The translations under genes and the position numbers were made by a program. DNA of 64,000 bases from the NCBI RefSeq assembly GCF_001653975.1, contig NZ_CP014639.1:372001-436000 (forward strand), read 5' to 3'. The stretch comes from Candidatus Chlamydia sanziniae. Its GTDB lineage: Bacteria; Chlamydiota; Chlamydiia; Chlamydiales; Chlamydiaceae. Within the stretch, counting starts at the first letter, position 1. Each line of letters begins with the position of its first letter. Under the pieces are notes generated by a model. It was not told the DNA's origin and searched no databases. It saw only the letters and a program-made list of their open reading frames with translations. This document shows, piece by piece, positions 1-9,195 of the stretch.

Positions 1-32
1 TATCACGCCAGATTATAGATCTCCATCAGGAT

Positions 33-212
33 CTACTCTAAAAACTCATCTTCTGACAACACTTCTTCTGCTATAGCTTTAATAGTTGTCAGACCTTCTG
101 GAAATCCTAGAGTACGAAGCAAGTCATTCACATGTTCTAACTCTCTAGAGAGCTGATCATTCATAAACTCTAATCGTGCTAATTGCTGCTGCATGTCAGA
201 TCCTGGCTGCAT
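33..212 (-). CDS. Small acidic hypothetical protein (59 aa)
   Basis: A 59-residue reading frame begins at an ATG preceded by a strong ribosome binding site (GGAGGA four bases upstream) and ends in TAG. The product is rich in Gln, Leu and Glu, is probably helical (LEFMNDQLSRELEHVNDLL looks like a short coiled coil) and has an acidic tail ending DEFLE. It has no signal peptide or membrane segment. It lies 95 bases downstream of a DUF582 effector gene on the same strand, with a terminator-like hairpin between them. I do not recognise the family. Small acidic helical proteins beside effectors can be secretion chaperones, but nothing here proves that. The coding call rests on the ribosome binding site and the open frame. 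Confidence 0.7.
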   Translation of the reverse strand: MQPGSDMQQQLARLEFMNDQLSRELEHVNDLLRTLGFPEGLTTIKAIAEEVLSEDEFLE

Positions 213-252
213 AAAGTCCTCCGCAAATACTTTTCATAAAGAAAAGGAGCAA

Positions 253-274
253 AAACTGTGCCAGTTTCTTTTTT
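253..274. terminator. Hairpin with T-runs, probable bidirectional terminator
   Basis: AAACTG and CAGTTT pair around a three-base loop. T-rich runs follow on both strands (CTTTTTT on +, TTTTT on -). It sits just past the stop of the minus-strand DUF582 gene and would end its transcript before the small downstream gene. The stem is short, so the call is tentative. Confidence 0.45.
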
Positions 275-307
275 ATAAAGAAAAACTTTTATTGAGTAGA
301 TCTAAGG

Positions 308-2797
308 CTATCCTGTTAAACTTCTTGCCAGACTCAAATACATTTGATTCAAAACTTGTAAAGAGGTAGCGACCACGGTCCATTCTTGTTGCATAGAAGT
401 CAGATGCATTTGTAGTTCTAGTTGGAAGTTTTGTCCCATATCTGCAAAAGATTGTTGATCAGACTGCACAGTAGCCTGCAAAGGGAACATCCCCCCATTG
501 ACTGCAGCGCCCACCAATCCTGAAACCAAAGCATCTTCTAGGATTTGTAGTCGACCTTGCCATTGCTCTTGACCTCCATTCACTATAAAAGTTCCAGCCA
601 CGGAACCTTTTGTTATACTAAGAGGCTTGAGATAGTTTTGTAACAATACTAAAGATCCAGATATAGAATTTACATTGTCTTTATAATTTCTTAAAGCATC
701 GAGAATATGTGTTCGTTGTTCACTCGTGATTCTGTCATCAGCAAGCACTTTTTGTTTTTGCTCTTCAAGCACTACGAGAGCCTTCTGAGTTGCTTGCAAA
801 TACACGGTGATTTGCTCGCGTTCTCTATTAAGCTTTGCTTGAGCACTTTCTTGGGAGCCTGGAAAAGCATTCGTACCGCCGACACCTACAGCAGGTTGTT
901 GACCGACATAACTTGCGAAATTAAAATATGTGGCTCCATTTACATAATAAGCAATAGCCGCAATGATAGCATTCCCTACGGAAGAACCCAAGTTACTATA
1001 ATATAATTGACCATAAATCTGATTTAAATAGTCGACTTCCTTAGGCATATAGCGATCTATCAATACAGAAGCGACTGCAGAGGGCAAAGTCATAGCACGC
1101 ACTTCACTTGCTTGTGCAATCAGCTGCTGAACAAATAGTGTGTTTTTCATATTAGTGAACTGCTTTAACTTTGTCTGTAGGGTTGCAATGCTGCTCTCAA
1201 GGGTTTCTGATTCCACAGTAGCAAGAGCTTTAAATCTAAAGTACGCCCTTGCTGTATTATCTGCTTGTTCGCGAGCTACTTTACTCACTTGAGGTAAAAA
1301 TCCTACAGAACCCGCATTTAATAATACTTGGTTGATTTGTACTTTTGAATCCTTCTGTGAATAAATTGTATAAGTTTCCTTTCCAACAGTAAAAGTGCCA
1401 TTGGAGGAGATTATATTTTCCATTGCAGATTTCATAGTGGCTGCTAACCCAAACTTTGAGTTTTCCAGCTCTCGAATTTCAGCTCGAATTGCAGTAGTGA
1501 CATCCGTCATCGTTGCTGAAGGATTATTAGCTAAAACGGTACTGGCTATAAAATATGTCCAAACAGCAGCACAATATTTTTCTCCATTAAAACCCTTCAG
1601 TAAGGTAACTGCGTCATTGATAAGTTTTTGTTGTTGTACAGTGAATTCAGAAAAACGCGCATTGATTCCACGAAGAGTTTGTAAAGCTCCAGCAACTGCA
1701 GCACTACTAATCTCACCAATTGCTGAGCTCAAATCGATAGGGGCGAACACACCCATCAACGAGGTAACAAAATTCGATAATTCCGAAAACATATCCGCTT
1801 GGTGCTGATTCACATATATACCCGCTTTCAGTACTGTATCGAAAGAGCCTAGAGCAGCTACCTGATCTTTATATAAGTTGGATAGATCTGCACAAAAATT
1901 AAGTTTGTCATTCCTAGGTAGTTCAGATTTACGAATTAATTGAGCAAATGTTTCTCCTACATCCCCTATATGCTGAAGTTCATTTGTATTAAACTCAGAT
2001 GTCTGATCTGCTAAAGATTGCAGTTCTGTTTTTAGTTTTAAGAACATTTGAAACTGTTCTTCTGTAAGTTTAGCTTGCACTGCATCTAAGATATCTTGAA
2101 AACCTTCAACACGACTATCTGCAAATATTTGAACTAAAGCCCCTTCGGTCCCGTATTTTTCTGCCAATTGATTTGTGAATTCTGTTTTTTCTTTACCAGT
2201 AAATGTATTTGCTCTTTGTATTGCTGTAGAGATTTGACTGGGGAAGCTATACAAAAAGACAAAATTTTCATCTGTTAGATTGGTGTCCGCAGTTACGAGT
2301 TGATTGAGTTCTGTTTGAAGTTGCAGAAATACACTTTTATTCGTGGGATTGAGACTGTTCACTTGGGTTATGATCGTGTCCATTACCTTTTTAATTTCGG
2401 TAATGAGATTCTTAGCCCAGTTCTGTTTTGTAGAATTATAATAGGTAGAAGAGGTTGCTGCTCCCCCCGGAGTTGCTGATGTTGTTGCTGACACTGCAAT
2501 TGGAGAAAGAGATGACGACAGAGGCTTTTCATGCTGAGCTACCATCGGTATTGATTTTGTTATTGTTCCGCGTTCTATTTGATACTTTTCGAGTTTCTCT
2601 TTTACAAGACGCGCTTGTTCGTTGGTTTTTTGCTCTAAAATATCAAGGAGTTGCTGAATCATGTACCGTTCAGTTGTAGTCTTTTCATAATGAAAGATTT
2701 GTTCTAATAATTGTGTTGGCTTTTGTATTGAAAGTTGTTCAGGAATGATTACTAGAGGTTTTTTATAACATGCTGAAATAGAATTATTATAGATCAT
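308..2797 (-). CDS. DUF582-family type III secretion effector
   Basis: 829 residues, Chlamydiaceae-specific. The C-terminal ~90 residues carry the DUF582 signature seen again in the next gene (VQSDQQ, then SMQQEWTVVATSLQVLNQM). DUF582 proteins of C. trachomatis (CT619, CT620, CT621, CT711, CT712) are type III substrates released into the host cell, and the domain binds the ESCRT-0 protein Hrs. The body is mostly predicted helix with long heptad-like stretches and has no signal peptide. A Ser/Thr/Ala-rich low-complexity stretch lies near residues 93-118, between an N-terminal part and the large helical region. The ATG has no good ribosome binding site, but it is the first start in the frame. 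It is divergent from its paralogue at 2912 across 114 AT-rich bases. Confidence 0.85.
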   Translation of the reverse strand: MIYNNSISACYKKPLVIIPEQLSIQKPTQLLEQIFHYEKTTTERYMIQQLLDILEQKTNEQARLVKEKLEKYQIERGTITKSIPMVAQHEKPLSSSLSPIAVSATTSATPGGAATSSTYYNSTKQNWAKNLITEIKKVMDTIITQVNSLNPTNKSVFLQLQTELNQLVTADTNLTDENFVFLYSFPSQISTAIQRANTFTGKEKTEFTNQLAEKYGTEGALVQIFADSRVEGFQDILDAVQAKLTEEQFQMFLKLKTELQSLADQTSEFNTNELQHIGDVGETFAQLIRKSELPRNDKLNFCADLSNLYKDQVAALGSFDTVLKAGIYVNQHQADMFSELSNFVTSLMGVFAPIDLSSAIGEISSAAVAGALQTLRGINARFSEFTVQQQKLINDAVTLLKGFNGEKYCAAVWTYFIASTVLANNPSATMTDVTTAIRAEIRELENSKFGLAATMKSAMENIISSNGTFTVGKETYTIYSQKDSKVQINQVLLNAGSVGFLPQVSKVAREQADNTARAYFRFKALATVESETLESSIATLQTKLKQFTNMKNTLFVQQLIAQASEVRAMTLPSAVASVLIDRYMPKEVDYLNQIYGQLYYSNLGSSVGNAIIAAIAYYVNGATYFNFASYVGQQPAVGVGGTNAFPGSQESAQAKLNREREQITVYLQATQKALVVLEEQKQKVLADDRITSEQRTHILDALRNYKDNVNSISGSLVLLQNYLKPLSITKGSVAGTFIVNGGQEQWQGRLQILEDALVSGLVGAAVNGGMFPLQATVQSDQQSFADMGQNFQLELQMHLTSMQQEWTVVATSLQVLNQMYLSLARSLTG

Positions 2798-2911
2798 GAC
2801 AACGTTTTAATTTAGATTGGAATATTATTTTTAATTAACATTAACATAAAAATAATTTCAAAAAAATACATTAAATAAGAAAATAAAAGAAAAACTCTAA
2901 GATATTTTTCT

Positions 2912-5530
2912 ATGTCGTTATTTTCTATCTATAGCAAATCAAGAACTATTTCCGGAGTAAGTACTCACGTAATCAAGCTTGATCACAAGTTTTCTAAGTT
3001 TAATCCTAAAGCCGTACCTGCGATTAATATAGAAGAATTAAATTCAGGAATTTATGCGTTAAGACATTTAACCTCTGCCTTACAATCACTCAATGCTTCT
3101 CCTTCGAGTTTTTTAAATGCTAATAACACAATATTCCCAACAACAGAATTAAAGAAAGAGATCTTAAACGCTACTTCAAGCCTTCCTGCCCGAAGTACAC
3201 AGAGTTTAGGAACAACGGTAGAGGCTATTCAAGAAAACACAGCCTTAGCCACAGTCCTTCTAATCAATAAGGGATTAACACAACTCATAGATAAAGTAAC
3301 TGAAATTAACTTAGCGACCCTAGGATCAATAACTACCGCGCAAATCGTGATAAAACCTCTCTTAGGTCTCACCTCATTATCCAATACGCAAAAAAAAACA
3401 GTCATGGCCAGTGCAGTTGTTCCCTCTCCAGAAGAACTTGTGATTCATGTGAAAAAAGAAAAAGCTGAGGAAATTAAAAAAGAACAAGACAAATTAAGAG
3501 AAGCCTTAGAAGCTGCAGGCACTTCTCAAGATGAAATTGATAAGTTACTGGCTACTTATGCCAATTCCTTTGCTAACGATTTTATAAAAAATTACATTGA
3601 AAAACCTCTCTTAGCTTATCGCGCAGAAATTGGAGTTCCTATTAAAGCTATGAACCAAGCACTTTTAAGCATTGCCGCAGCGGTTCCTGATCTGACTCCC
3701 GACAACGCAAATATAGTTAATGGGATGATTACACTTCGGGCAATTTTCGAAGGACTCCAAACAGCGATGGATACAGTGCCCGCTCTCGGAGGAGATGCAG
3801 AAATCATTCAAATAATACAAGCGCTTACTCCTTATCTTTCAAAAACAACTTTTTCAGAGGCAGAATTAAAAACCATTTATACAGCGACTGCCCTTCCTAA
3901 CAAGTCAACCTTTGATCGTTACTTGACTTCTCAACAAGTAGCTAGATATCGAGAAAAGATCACGTCTATTTATCAAAAAACAATCTCCAATTTAAATAGT
4001 GTTCGTCAAACTATTCAGAACAATAAAAAAATCATAGAAGAGCAACTTTCTATGTTTCAGCAGGCACAAGCCTGTTTTACTAGTTGGGTAGATCAAGCTT
4101 TTAAGTTAAAAACCGCAATTTCAGGTAAGTTTAGTTCTTATGCTTTAACAGCTTCTATGGAAATGTTTGCAGCGCTGTTATGCTTATCGTTTATGTATGA
4201 AAAACTCGCTACTCCTGAAAAAACCATTTTCGACAATTTTGTGGAGCAATTTTTAAAATTACGAGTCATTTCTGACGGAGATTTTGTCTATGGTTGGATT
4301 GCAAAAATGAATGCGTATCAAGAGTTAGCGGAGTATAGTTTAAGTACTGCCGTAACCAACACCACTCTCCTCAGCGACCGAGTTAAAGCTAGAGGAATTG
4401 CCCTTGCCAAAGACCGCCGCTTCTTTACAGATGTCGGCAGTAAAATGCAACACCTCACTCAAGAAACCTCGTTTCCTTCCTACTACATGAAGCAAGGAAA
4501 CGTCTACCTGCCCGATCTTGATCATTTTATGGACGTTAACCTGGTTAAAGGAACTATTGAATCAAAGTTTGAAGAAAAATCCAGAAATATTTTATCACAA
4601 TTTAATGCTGTAGCAGGAGCACATGTATTGACACTCCAGACACAAATTGCTGCTTTAGATACGCAGCATACCAACTTGAATCCTGGTTCTGCTTCATTTA
4701 CAGAACAACGTAAAACTGCTGTGGAAAGTTGGTTAAAAGCCGAAAGTCTTGGCTCCTCGTTAATCTATATGATTTTAAACTCCCAACTTCCTAAACAAGC
4801 GGAGTTTTTAACACCTCTAATTGAAGAAATTAATTTTAATAATATTGCAGCCAATGCCCTCAATGATCTTTTAAAAATCACAAATGAATTTGCTGTAACC
4901 TCAGTGTACTATAACTTCTCTTCCTATCTGGTACAGAGTAAAGAAGGAGAGGATCTTTTCGCTGGAGATTATTATGAAGCCCTGTTGGGGTTAGCAAGAG
5001 AGCGTGAATACATTGCTCGAGATACTGAACGATGTAAACGTGCCGCAGAATTAATCAATACTTTGCTTGAGAAAATTAAACATCTGCCTGGTGTGACTAC
5101 AGCACAAAAGCAAGCTATGCTCAATGCTACATCTTTTTATCAGTATTCTTTAACAATTACTTTTAATCAACTGACAGTTCTAGATTCTTTGTTCGTGAAG
5201 CTCAAAATGACACCTCTAACTAAAGACAAAAAATACGATAAGCAAAAATTTAAAATCACTGCATTTACAGATTGGATTCCTTCATTAGCTGCTTTAGAAG
5301 GCTTCATATCCAACGGGTTTCCCAATATCACACCTACAGGCGGTTTAGGCCCTTTATTTACACAAGTACAGTCTGACCAACAAAATTACACAACACAAAG
5401 CCAAACTCAACAGCTAACTCTACAAAATCAGATGACCAACATCCAACAGGAATGGACTCTAGTTTCAACATCTATGCAAGTGCTGAACCAAATTCTCTCT
5501 AGACTCGCGGGTGATATTTACTCTAATTAA
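2912..5530 (+). CDS. DUF582-family type III secretion effector (second copy)
   Basis: 872 residues, paralogous to the divergent gene before it. Both end in the same domain: VQSDQQ about 60 residues from the end, then NIQQEWTLVSTSMQVLNQIL. The N-terminal halves are much less alike, as in other DUF582 sets where only the C-terminal domain is shared. The protein is largely helical, with a charged coiled-coil stretch (KKEKAEEIKKEQDKLREALE, about residues 181-200) and a Cys-containing hydrophobic helix near residue 430. It has no signal peptide, fitting type III export. The family is known to be translocated and to bind Hrs through DUF582; the target of this member is unknown. It ends 255 bases before the convergent CT622-like gene. 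Confidence 0.85.
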   Translation: MSLFSIYSKSRTISGVSTHVIKLDHKFSKFNPKAVPAINIEELNSGIYALRHLTSALQSLNASPSSFLNANNTIFPTTELKKEILNATSSLPARSTQSLGTTVEAIQENTALATVLLINKGLTQLIDKVTEINLATLGSITTAQIVIKPLLGLTSLSNTQKKTVMASAVVPSPEELVIHVKKEKAEEIKKEQDKLREALEAAGTSQDEIDKLLATYANSFANDFIKNYIEKPLLAYRAEIGVPIKAMNQALLSIAAAVPDLTPDNANIVNGMITLRAIFEGLQTAMDTVPALGGDAEIIQIIQALTPYLSKTTFSEAELKTIYTATALPNKSTFDRYLTSQQVARYREKITSIYQKTISNLNSVRQTIQNNKKIIEEQLSMFQQAQACFTSWVDQAFKLKTAISGKFSSYALTASMEMFAALLCLSFMYEKLATPEKTIFDNFVEQFLKLRVISDGDFVYGWIAKMNAYQELAEYSLSTAVTNTTLLSDRVKARGIALAKDRRFFTDVGSKMQHLTQETSFPSYYMKQGNVYLPDLDHFMDVNLVKGTIESKFEEKSRNILSQFNAVAGAHVLTLQTQIAALDTQHTNLNPGSASFTEQRKTAVESWLKAESLGSSLIYMILNSQLPKQAEFLTPLIEEINFNNIAANALNDLLKITNEFAVTSVYYNFSSYLVQSKEGEDLFAGDYYEALLGLAREREYIARDTERCKRAAELINTLLEKIKHLPGVTTAQKQAMLNATSFYQYSLTITFNQLTVLDSLFVKLKMTPLTKDKKYDKQKFKITAFTDWIPSLAALEGFISNGFPNITPTGGLGPLFTQVQSDQQNYTTQSQTQQLTLQNQMTNIQQEWTLVSTSMQVLNQILSRLAGDIYSN

Positions 5531-5652
5531 TTTTCAAATAAAGCTCAAAGTCATTTAAAATGTTTTGATTATGGAATCTGATTACAGTTTCTATTTTTTA
5601 TGTTTCTCAGAGGGTTTTTTCTTATTTGAATATAACCTAGGATAGTATTCCG

Positions 5653-5671
5653 ACAACAGAAGAACTGTTGT
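5653..5671. terminator. Inverted repeat between convergent genes
   Basis: ACAACAG and CTGTTGT form a perfect 7-bp stem with a 5-base loop in the 255-base gap between the tail-to-tail DUF582 and CT622-like genes. No clear T-run follows on either strand, so this may be a weak terminator or only mRNA 3'-end structure. The rest of the gap shows no reading frame with a ribosome binding site. Confidence 0.3.
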
Positions 5672-5785
5672 ATAGCGGACAGCATAAAAAGATATCCGCG
5701 GCATTTTATCTTTGTTTTTGAATAATTGTTTTAGCTATAAAAACCATCAAAGGAATTTCATTATCGTAAGCTGAATTTGGGTTCT

Positions 5786-7699
5786 TTACTGTAGGAGATA
5801 TCCTGCGAAGAGAGAACCGATGTTCACTAATACTTGTTGGATAAACAAAGGTCGTTCTTCAAAACTCAGTCGTTTAGTTTCCGCAAGAGTACGAGAACCT
5901 TCGGTAAACATACTTTCCAATTTAGTTACATAGTTTGTAATCGCAGCATTTGACAGTTGGACATGAGGATAGCCAAATTGTGGAGCTTTTGTAACTGTCG
6001 CTGTTAATTTTTGCTTGATTTCTTCTTCGTTAGCTCCGGGATTACCTTGGATGATCTCTAAAACAGTTTGTAGCACTAAGGTATTTGCATAAACATCTCC
6101 GAAAGTACGGCTACTTCCTACGATATCTCTTGCCATACGCTGATTTAAATTTTCACGTCCGCGACCTTCTTTTCTTTGAGTTTGAGGAACAGATGTGGAT
6201 AGAGATGGTATAGCTGTACGGCTGATTACATTTTGTGTAGATTCGTTTGCTTCAGCATACACTTTGTTTACGGCTTGATACGCTTGATACCCTGTGGTAA
6301 ATGTTTTATTGTAATTAGTTTTTGATGAGAATGTAGCTGAGTAAAGCTGTTTTACAGCCGATCCTATTGTTCCTGCTACAGAAGTTGAAGCCCCTGCACT
6401 TGTAGCAGCTGCGATAGCTATAGCACCTAAAACGTTTGTAAGCTCTTGTTGATCTCCTGTGGTTCCTGCTAAAGTCGCCTGCAAAGCCTGTTGCGCCTGT
6501 GTTAAAGCCTTAGCCATAGGAGTATCCTGCTGCCCAGCAACATCACCAACCTGACTTGCTAATTCTTGTACTGTAGCTTTAAAGTCAGGGTTTTGCGTAC
6601 GGAATTGCTCTATCATCCGCCTAAAGCCTTGCATGAGAATAGAGGCTACCTCACTTTCAGCATCCGAGAGAAGCATAGAAATACGGGTCTCTGTTATAGA
6701 AGATCCGCGCTGTTGCGAGCTTCCCACTGTAGTAGAACCAGCAGGACCTGTAGATGGAACTTCGGAACCATCTGAAGGTTTAACTTCCTTTATTCTAGCT
6801 TTAGCTTCCTCTAATAACTTCTGAGCTTGACGTACGATAGGAGAATCGGGGTATTTCGATAAAGCAGTAGTAATAACCTTCTCAGCTTTTTGAATTGTAT
6901 CCTTAGCAAGCTGTACGTTATTTGGGGTATTGACGACCTCAGCTTGCTGTACGGTACCAAGAGCACCTTGTCCTGCATCATAAGCATCTTGGACGACCTG
7001 GGCTCCAGAAACAACTGCATTGGAATCTGTCTCCACTTGTTTAGTCATAGCGTCTGCTATTGCAGGCAATGGAGTTAAACTAGGATCTTTCTTCATAGCC
7101 TGAAGCTTTTCCATTGCAGCACTTGTATTTTTTTGCGCTTGTAATACGGCTGCTTGTAAGAGATCTGGAGAAGACAACGTCCCTAAAGTAGGAAGAAGAG
7201 CTTGCGTATTTTCAGAAAGCTTTGTGATCTCCTGAAGTTTTGTATTTACCTGTTTAACCTGCGTGAGAGTACTTTCCCATTTTGCAACAGCAGCTTTTTC
7301 TTCCTCAGTACTTGCTGAACTCTTCATTTTTGCTACAGCAGCTTGTAAGCTAATAAGAGCTGCCTTCACTTCATTGAAAGATGTCGATGTCATAAAGGTC
7401 TCATGTGCCGATTTTGCTTGTGTTTTATAATCATTAAAAGTTGGTGCCGTTGGTTTTGAGGGAGATGTAGGCGTAGTTTTCGTGATTTTATCTAGAAGAT
7501 TCATCAAAGCATTTCGTGCGGCACCAAGGAAATTCCAACGACCCACTGACGGTACTTTAGAAGCTTCTGCTCCTTCAGAAATTTTTTGTGCTTCTTCACT
7601 ACGACTTGCAGCACTTGCTTGCATACCTCGAGCAGAGAGATCCCCAGGAGGAGCTTTCCTTGTTTCATCTATAGGATTGGGATTAACAGGATTAACCAT
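5786..7699 (-). CDS. CT622-family type III effector (76 kDa protein homologue, TaiP-like)
   Basis: 637 residues from the ATG beginning MVNPVNPNP; a longer frame reaches back to a TTG at 7750 but adds an unlikely hydrophobic stretch and runs into the upstream hairpin. Composition is Ala/Ser/Thr/Lys/Gln-rich and helical. There is an N-terminal half (to about residue 300), a low-complexity linker (GSEVPSTGPAGSTTVGSSQQ, about residues 310-330) and a globular C-terminal half, matching the two-domain layout known for CT622. In C. trachomatis CT622 is an abundant elementary-body protein secreted by type III, needed for efficient infection, bound by the chaperone CT635, and reported to bind host ATG16L1. 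A CT635 homologue lies in this window at 26385. The ribosome binding site is weak. Confidence 0.85.
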   Translation of the reverse strand: MVNPVNPNPIDETRKAPPGDLSARGMQASAASRSEEAQKISEGAEASKVPSVGRWNFLGAARNALMNLLDKITKTTPTSPSKPTAPTFNDYKTQAKSAHETFMTSTSFNEVKAALISLQAAVAKMKSSASTEEEKAAVAKWESTLTQVKQVNTKLQEITKLSENTQALLPTLGTLSSPDLLQAAVLQAQKNTSAAMEKLQAMKKDPSLTPLPAIADAMTKQVETDSNAVVSGAQVVQDAYDAGQGALGTVQQAEVVNTPNNVQLAKDTIQKAEKVITTALSKYPDSPIVRQAQKLLEEAKARIKEVKPSDGSEVPSTGPAGSTTVGSSQQRGSSITETRISMLLSDAESEVASILMQGFRRMIEQFRTQNPDFKATVQELASQVGDVAGQQDTPMAKALTQAQQALQATLAGTTGDQQELTNVLGAIAIAAATSAGASTSVAGTIGSAVKQLYSATFSSKTNYNKTFTTGYQAYQAVNKVYAEANESTQNVISRTAIPSLSTSVPQTQRKEGRGRENLNQRMARDIVGSSRTFGDVYANTLVLQTVLEIIQGNPGANEEEIKQKLTATVTKAPQFGYPHVQLSNAAITNYVTKLESMFTEGSRTLAETKRLSFEERPLFIQQVLVNIGSLFAGYLLQ

Positions 7700-7750
7700 A
7701 AAACTTACAAAAATAATTAAAATCTTTAGTTTTATTATAAAACAAAACAA

Positions 7751-7786
7751 AAAAAACGCATATTATTAGTAATATGCGCGTTTTTT
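7751..7786. terminator. Strong bidirectional hairpin terminator
   Basis: A perfect 9-bp stem (CGCATATTA at 7757-7765, TAATATGCG at 7770-7778) with a 4-base loop. It is flanked by A6 on the left and T6 on the right, so both strands read as hairpin plus U-tract. It lies between two minus-strand genes and most likely ends the CT623-like transcript before the CT622-like gene, implying that the latter has its own promoter. Confidence 0.8.
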
Positions 7787-7808
7787 AAAGATTATATTAA
7801 AACTAAAG

Positions 7809-9077
7809 TTAGAAAGCAGAAATCAGACCTAAATCAAACTTCCTATAAGTGAAATCACTCCCCAACCTATTATCTGCAGGACAAGAGTAAGCACCGTAAG
7901 CTCTGAAAGATAGAGAATCCGTGAAGCTATACATGAATAGCCCTGACATTCCCTTATAATTCGTAAACCCATTAGCCTCTTTAGGATCATAATTTGCTGC
8001 TATAGCTTGTGCAAACCAAAATTTTAAAGGATTTCCACGACCAATCCCGGAAATATCGATTTCTGGCACTGCTAAAGCTTCAACATATTCGTAACGCAAG
8101 GTTGCTGACCAATCCTTGGCTTTTCTCAAAGTTCCCAAGGTTCCTCCAATAAACCAGGCAAGATTCTGCTTGTCATTTAGAGTAGTTTTTGTTGCTTTAG
8201 CTAAGGAGTTCATTAAAACAGCACCGTAAAGATATAACGTTTTTTTCCCGCCATCAAGCCAGGGAATTTGGCTATATTTTCCAACTAACCATTGCCATAC
8301 ACAATATTTGTATTTCATCTTATTTATGGCATCTTTTGTTGTTAATTCAGATTCATTTGACATGAAGGAGTTCCAATCAACAACACTCATTTTAACAAAA
8401 AACTGCTTAGGAAGACGGTTAACAATACTTTCTACAGCCCAAGCATAATGTTTTTTCGTCATATTCACAACGAAAGGGCCTCCGTGTATTATCATCTGAT
8501 AAGGAAACTTCTCATGAATATAGCGACTGAAATACAAATGGATACCGTCGAAATTGCTATGAAATTGCACTTCAGATTCAAAAAGATCTCCCAATCCCGA
8601 ACGCCCTATTTCAATGAAGCAATCTGTTTTTGTTTCAGGATCTTTATACAATCTATATCCCAGAAACGCCCTGTCAATATCGAGGCCTGCTGCCGTGGCC
8701 TCTCCTCCTGCAACTGCTGTCCAATTCATTTTTGAAGTCATCCAGTTTCTTTCCGCATGGTAATCTACATATAGATGGAACTCACTGCGATAACGATTTA
8801 CTGGCAAGGGAACATATTTTGTTTCTGCTGTAGGATCTCTTATATCTTCTCGAGAATAAATCCACCGTGCTCTTACATCTCCTGCTAATTTTAAAACTCC
8901 GTCTCGCTTTCGAGTTTCTACAAACCCACGTTTACTCAAGTATTCTTTCACTTCACCTAGAGTTGTAAATGAGGACTGTTTCGCTGTTTGTTCTACATCA
9001 AGAAGCTCACCATAGCTTGAAGTTGTTTGCATTAAGAGAATTGCACTCACGAACCATAGATATATCTGTTTTTTCAT
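7809..9077 (-). CDS. CT623-family outer-membrane protein
   Basis: 422 residues with a clear Sec signal peptide (MKKQIYLWFVSAILLMQTTSSYG, cut near residue 23). The rest alternates polar and aromatic residues in beta-strand fashion (for example GDVRARWIYSRED, YRSEFHLYVDYH, LSFRAYGAY) and ends in Phe, the classic last residue of an outer-membrane beta-barrel. CT623 has been reported in the C. trachomatis outer-membrane complex. Its function is unknown; a porin-like or structural role is inference. It precedes the CT622-like effector on the same strand but is separated from it by a strong terminator. The old name, 76 kDa homologue, is shared with CT622 without sequence similarity visible here. 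Confidence 0.8.
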   Translation of the reverse strand: MKKQIYLWFVSAILLMQTTSSYGELLDVEQTAKQSSFTTLGEVKEYLSKRGFVETRKRDGVLKLAGDVRARWIYSREDIRDPTAETKYVPLPVNRYRSEFHLYVDYHAERNWMTSKMNWTAVAGGEATAAGLDIDRAFLGYRLYKDPETKTDCFIEIGRSGLGDLFESEVQFHSNFDGIHLYFSRYIHEKFPYQMIIHGGPFVVNMTKKHYAWAVESIVNRLPKQFFVKMSVVDWNSFMSNESELTTKDAINKMKYKYCVWQWLVGKYSQIPWLDGGKKTLYLYGAVLMNSLAKATKTTLNDKQNLAWFIGGTLGTLRKAKDWSATLRYEYVEALAVPEIDISGIGRGNPLKFWFAQAIAANYDPKEANGFTNYKGMSGLFMYSFTDSLSFRAYGAYSCPADNRLGSDFTYRKFDLGLISAF

Positions 9078-9195
9078 AGTGTCCTTAGCATCAATATTCA
9101 GTGTATAGGAACAGAAGATCAGAGATAGAAAACGTTCAATCGGACTCAGAACTATAGGGCAACGTTAAAGCTTTCAGAAGATAAACCGTATCGAA

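Noticed and set aside
7700..7750. 17-codon hydrophobic N-terminal extension of the CT622-like protein from TTG
   Set aside because: TTG start next to the terminator; type III effectors of this family begin at the downstream ATG.
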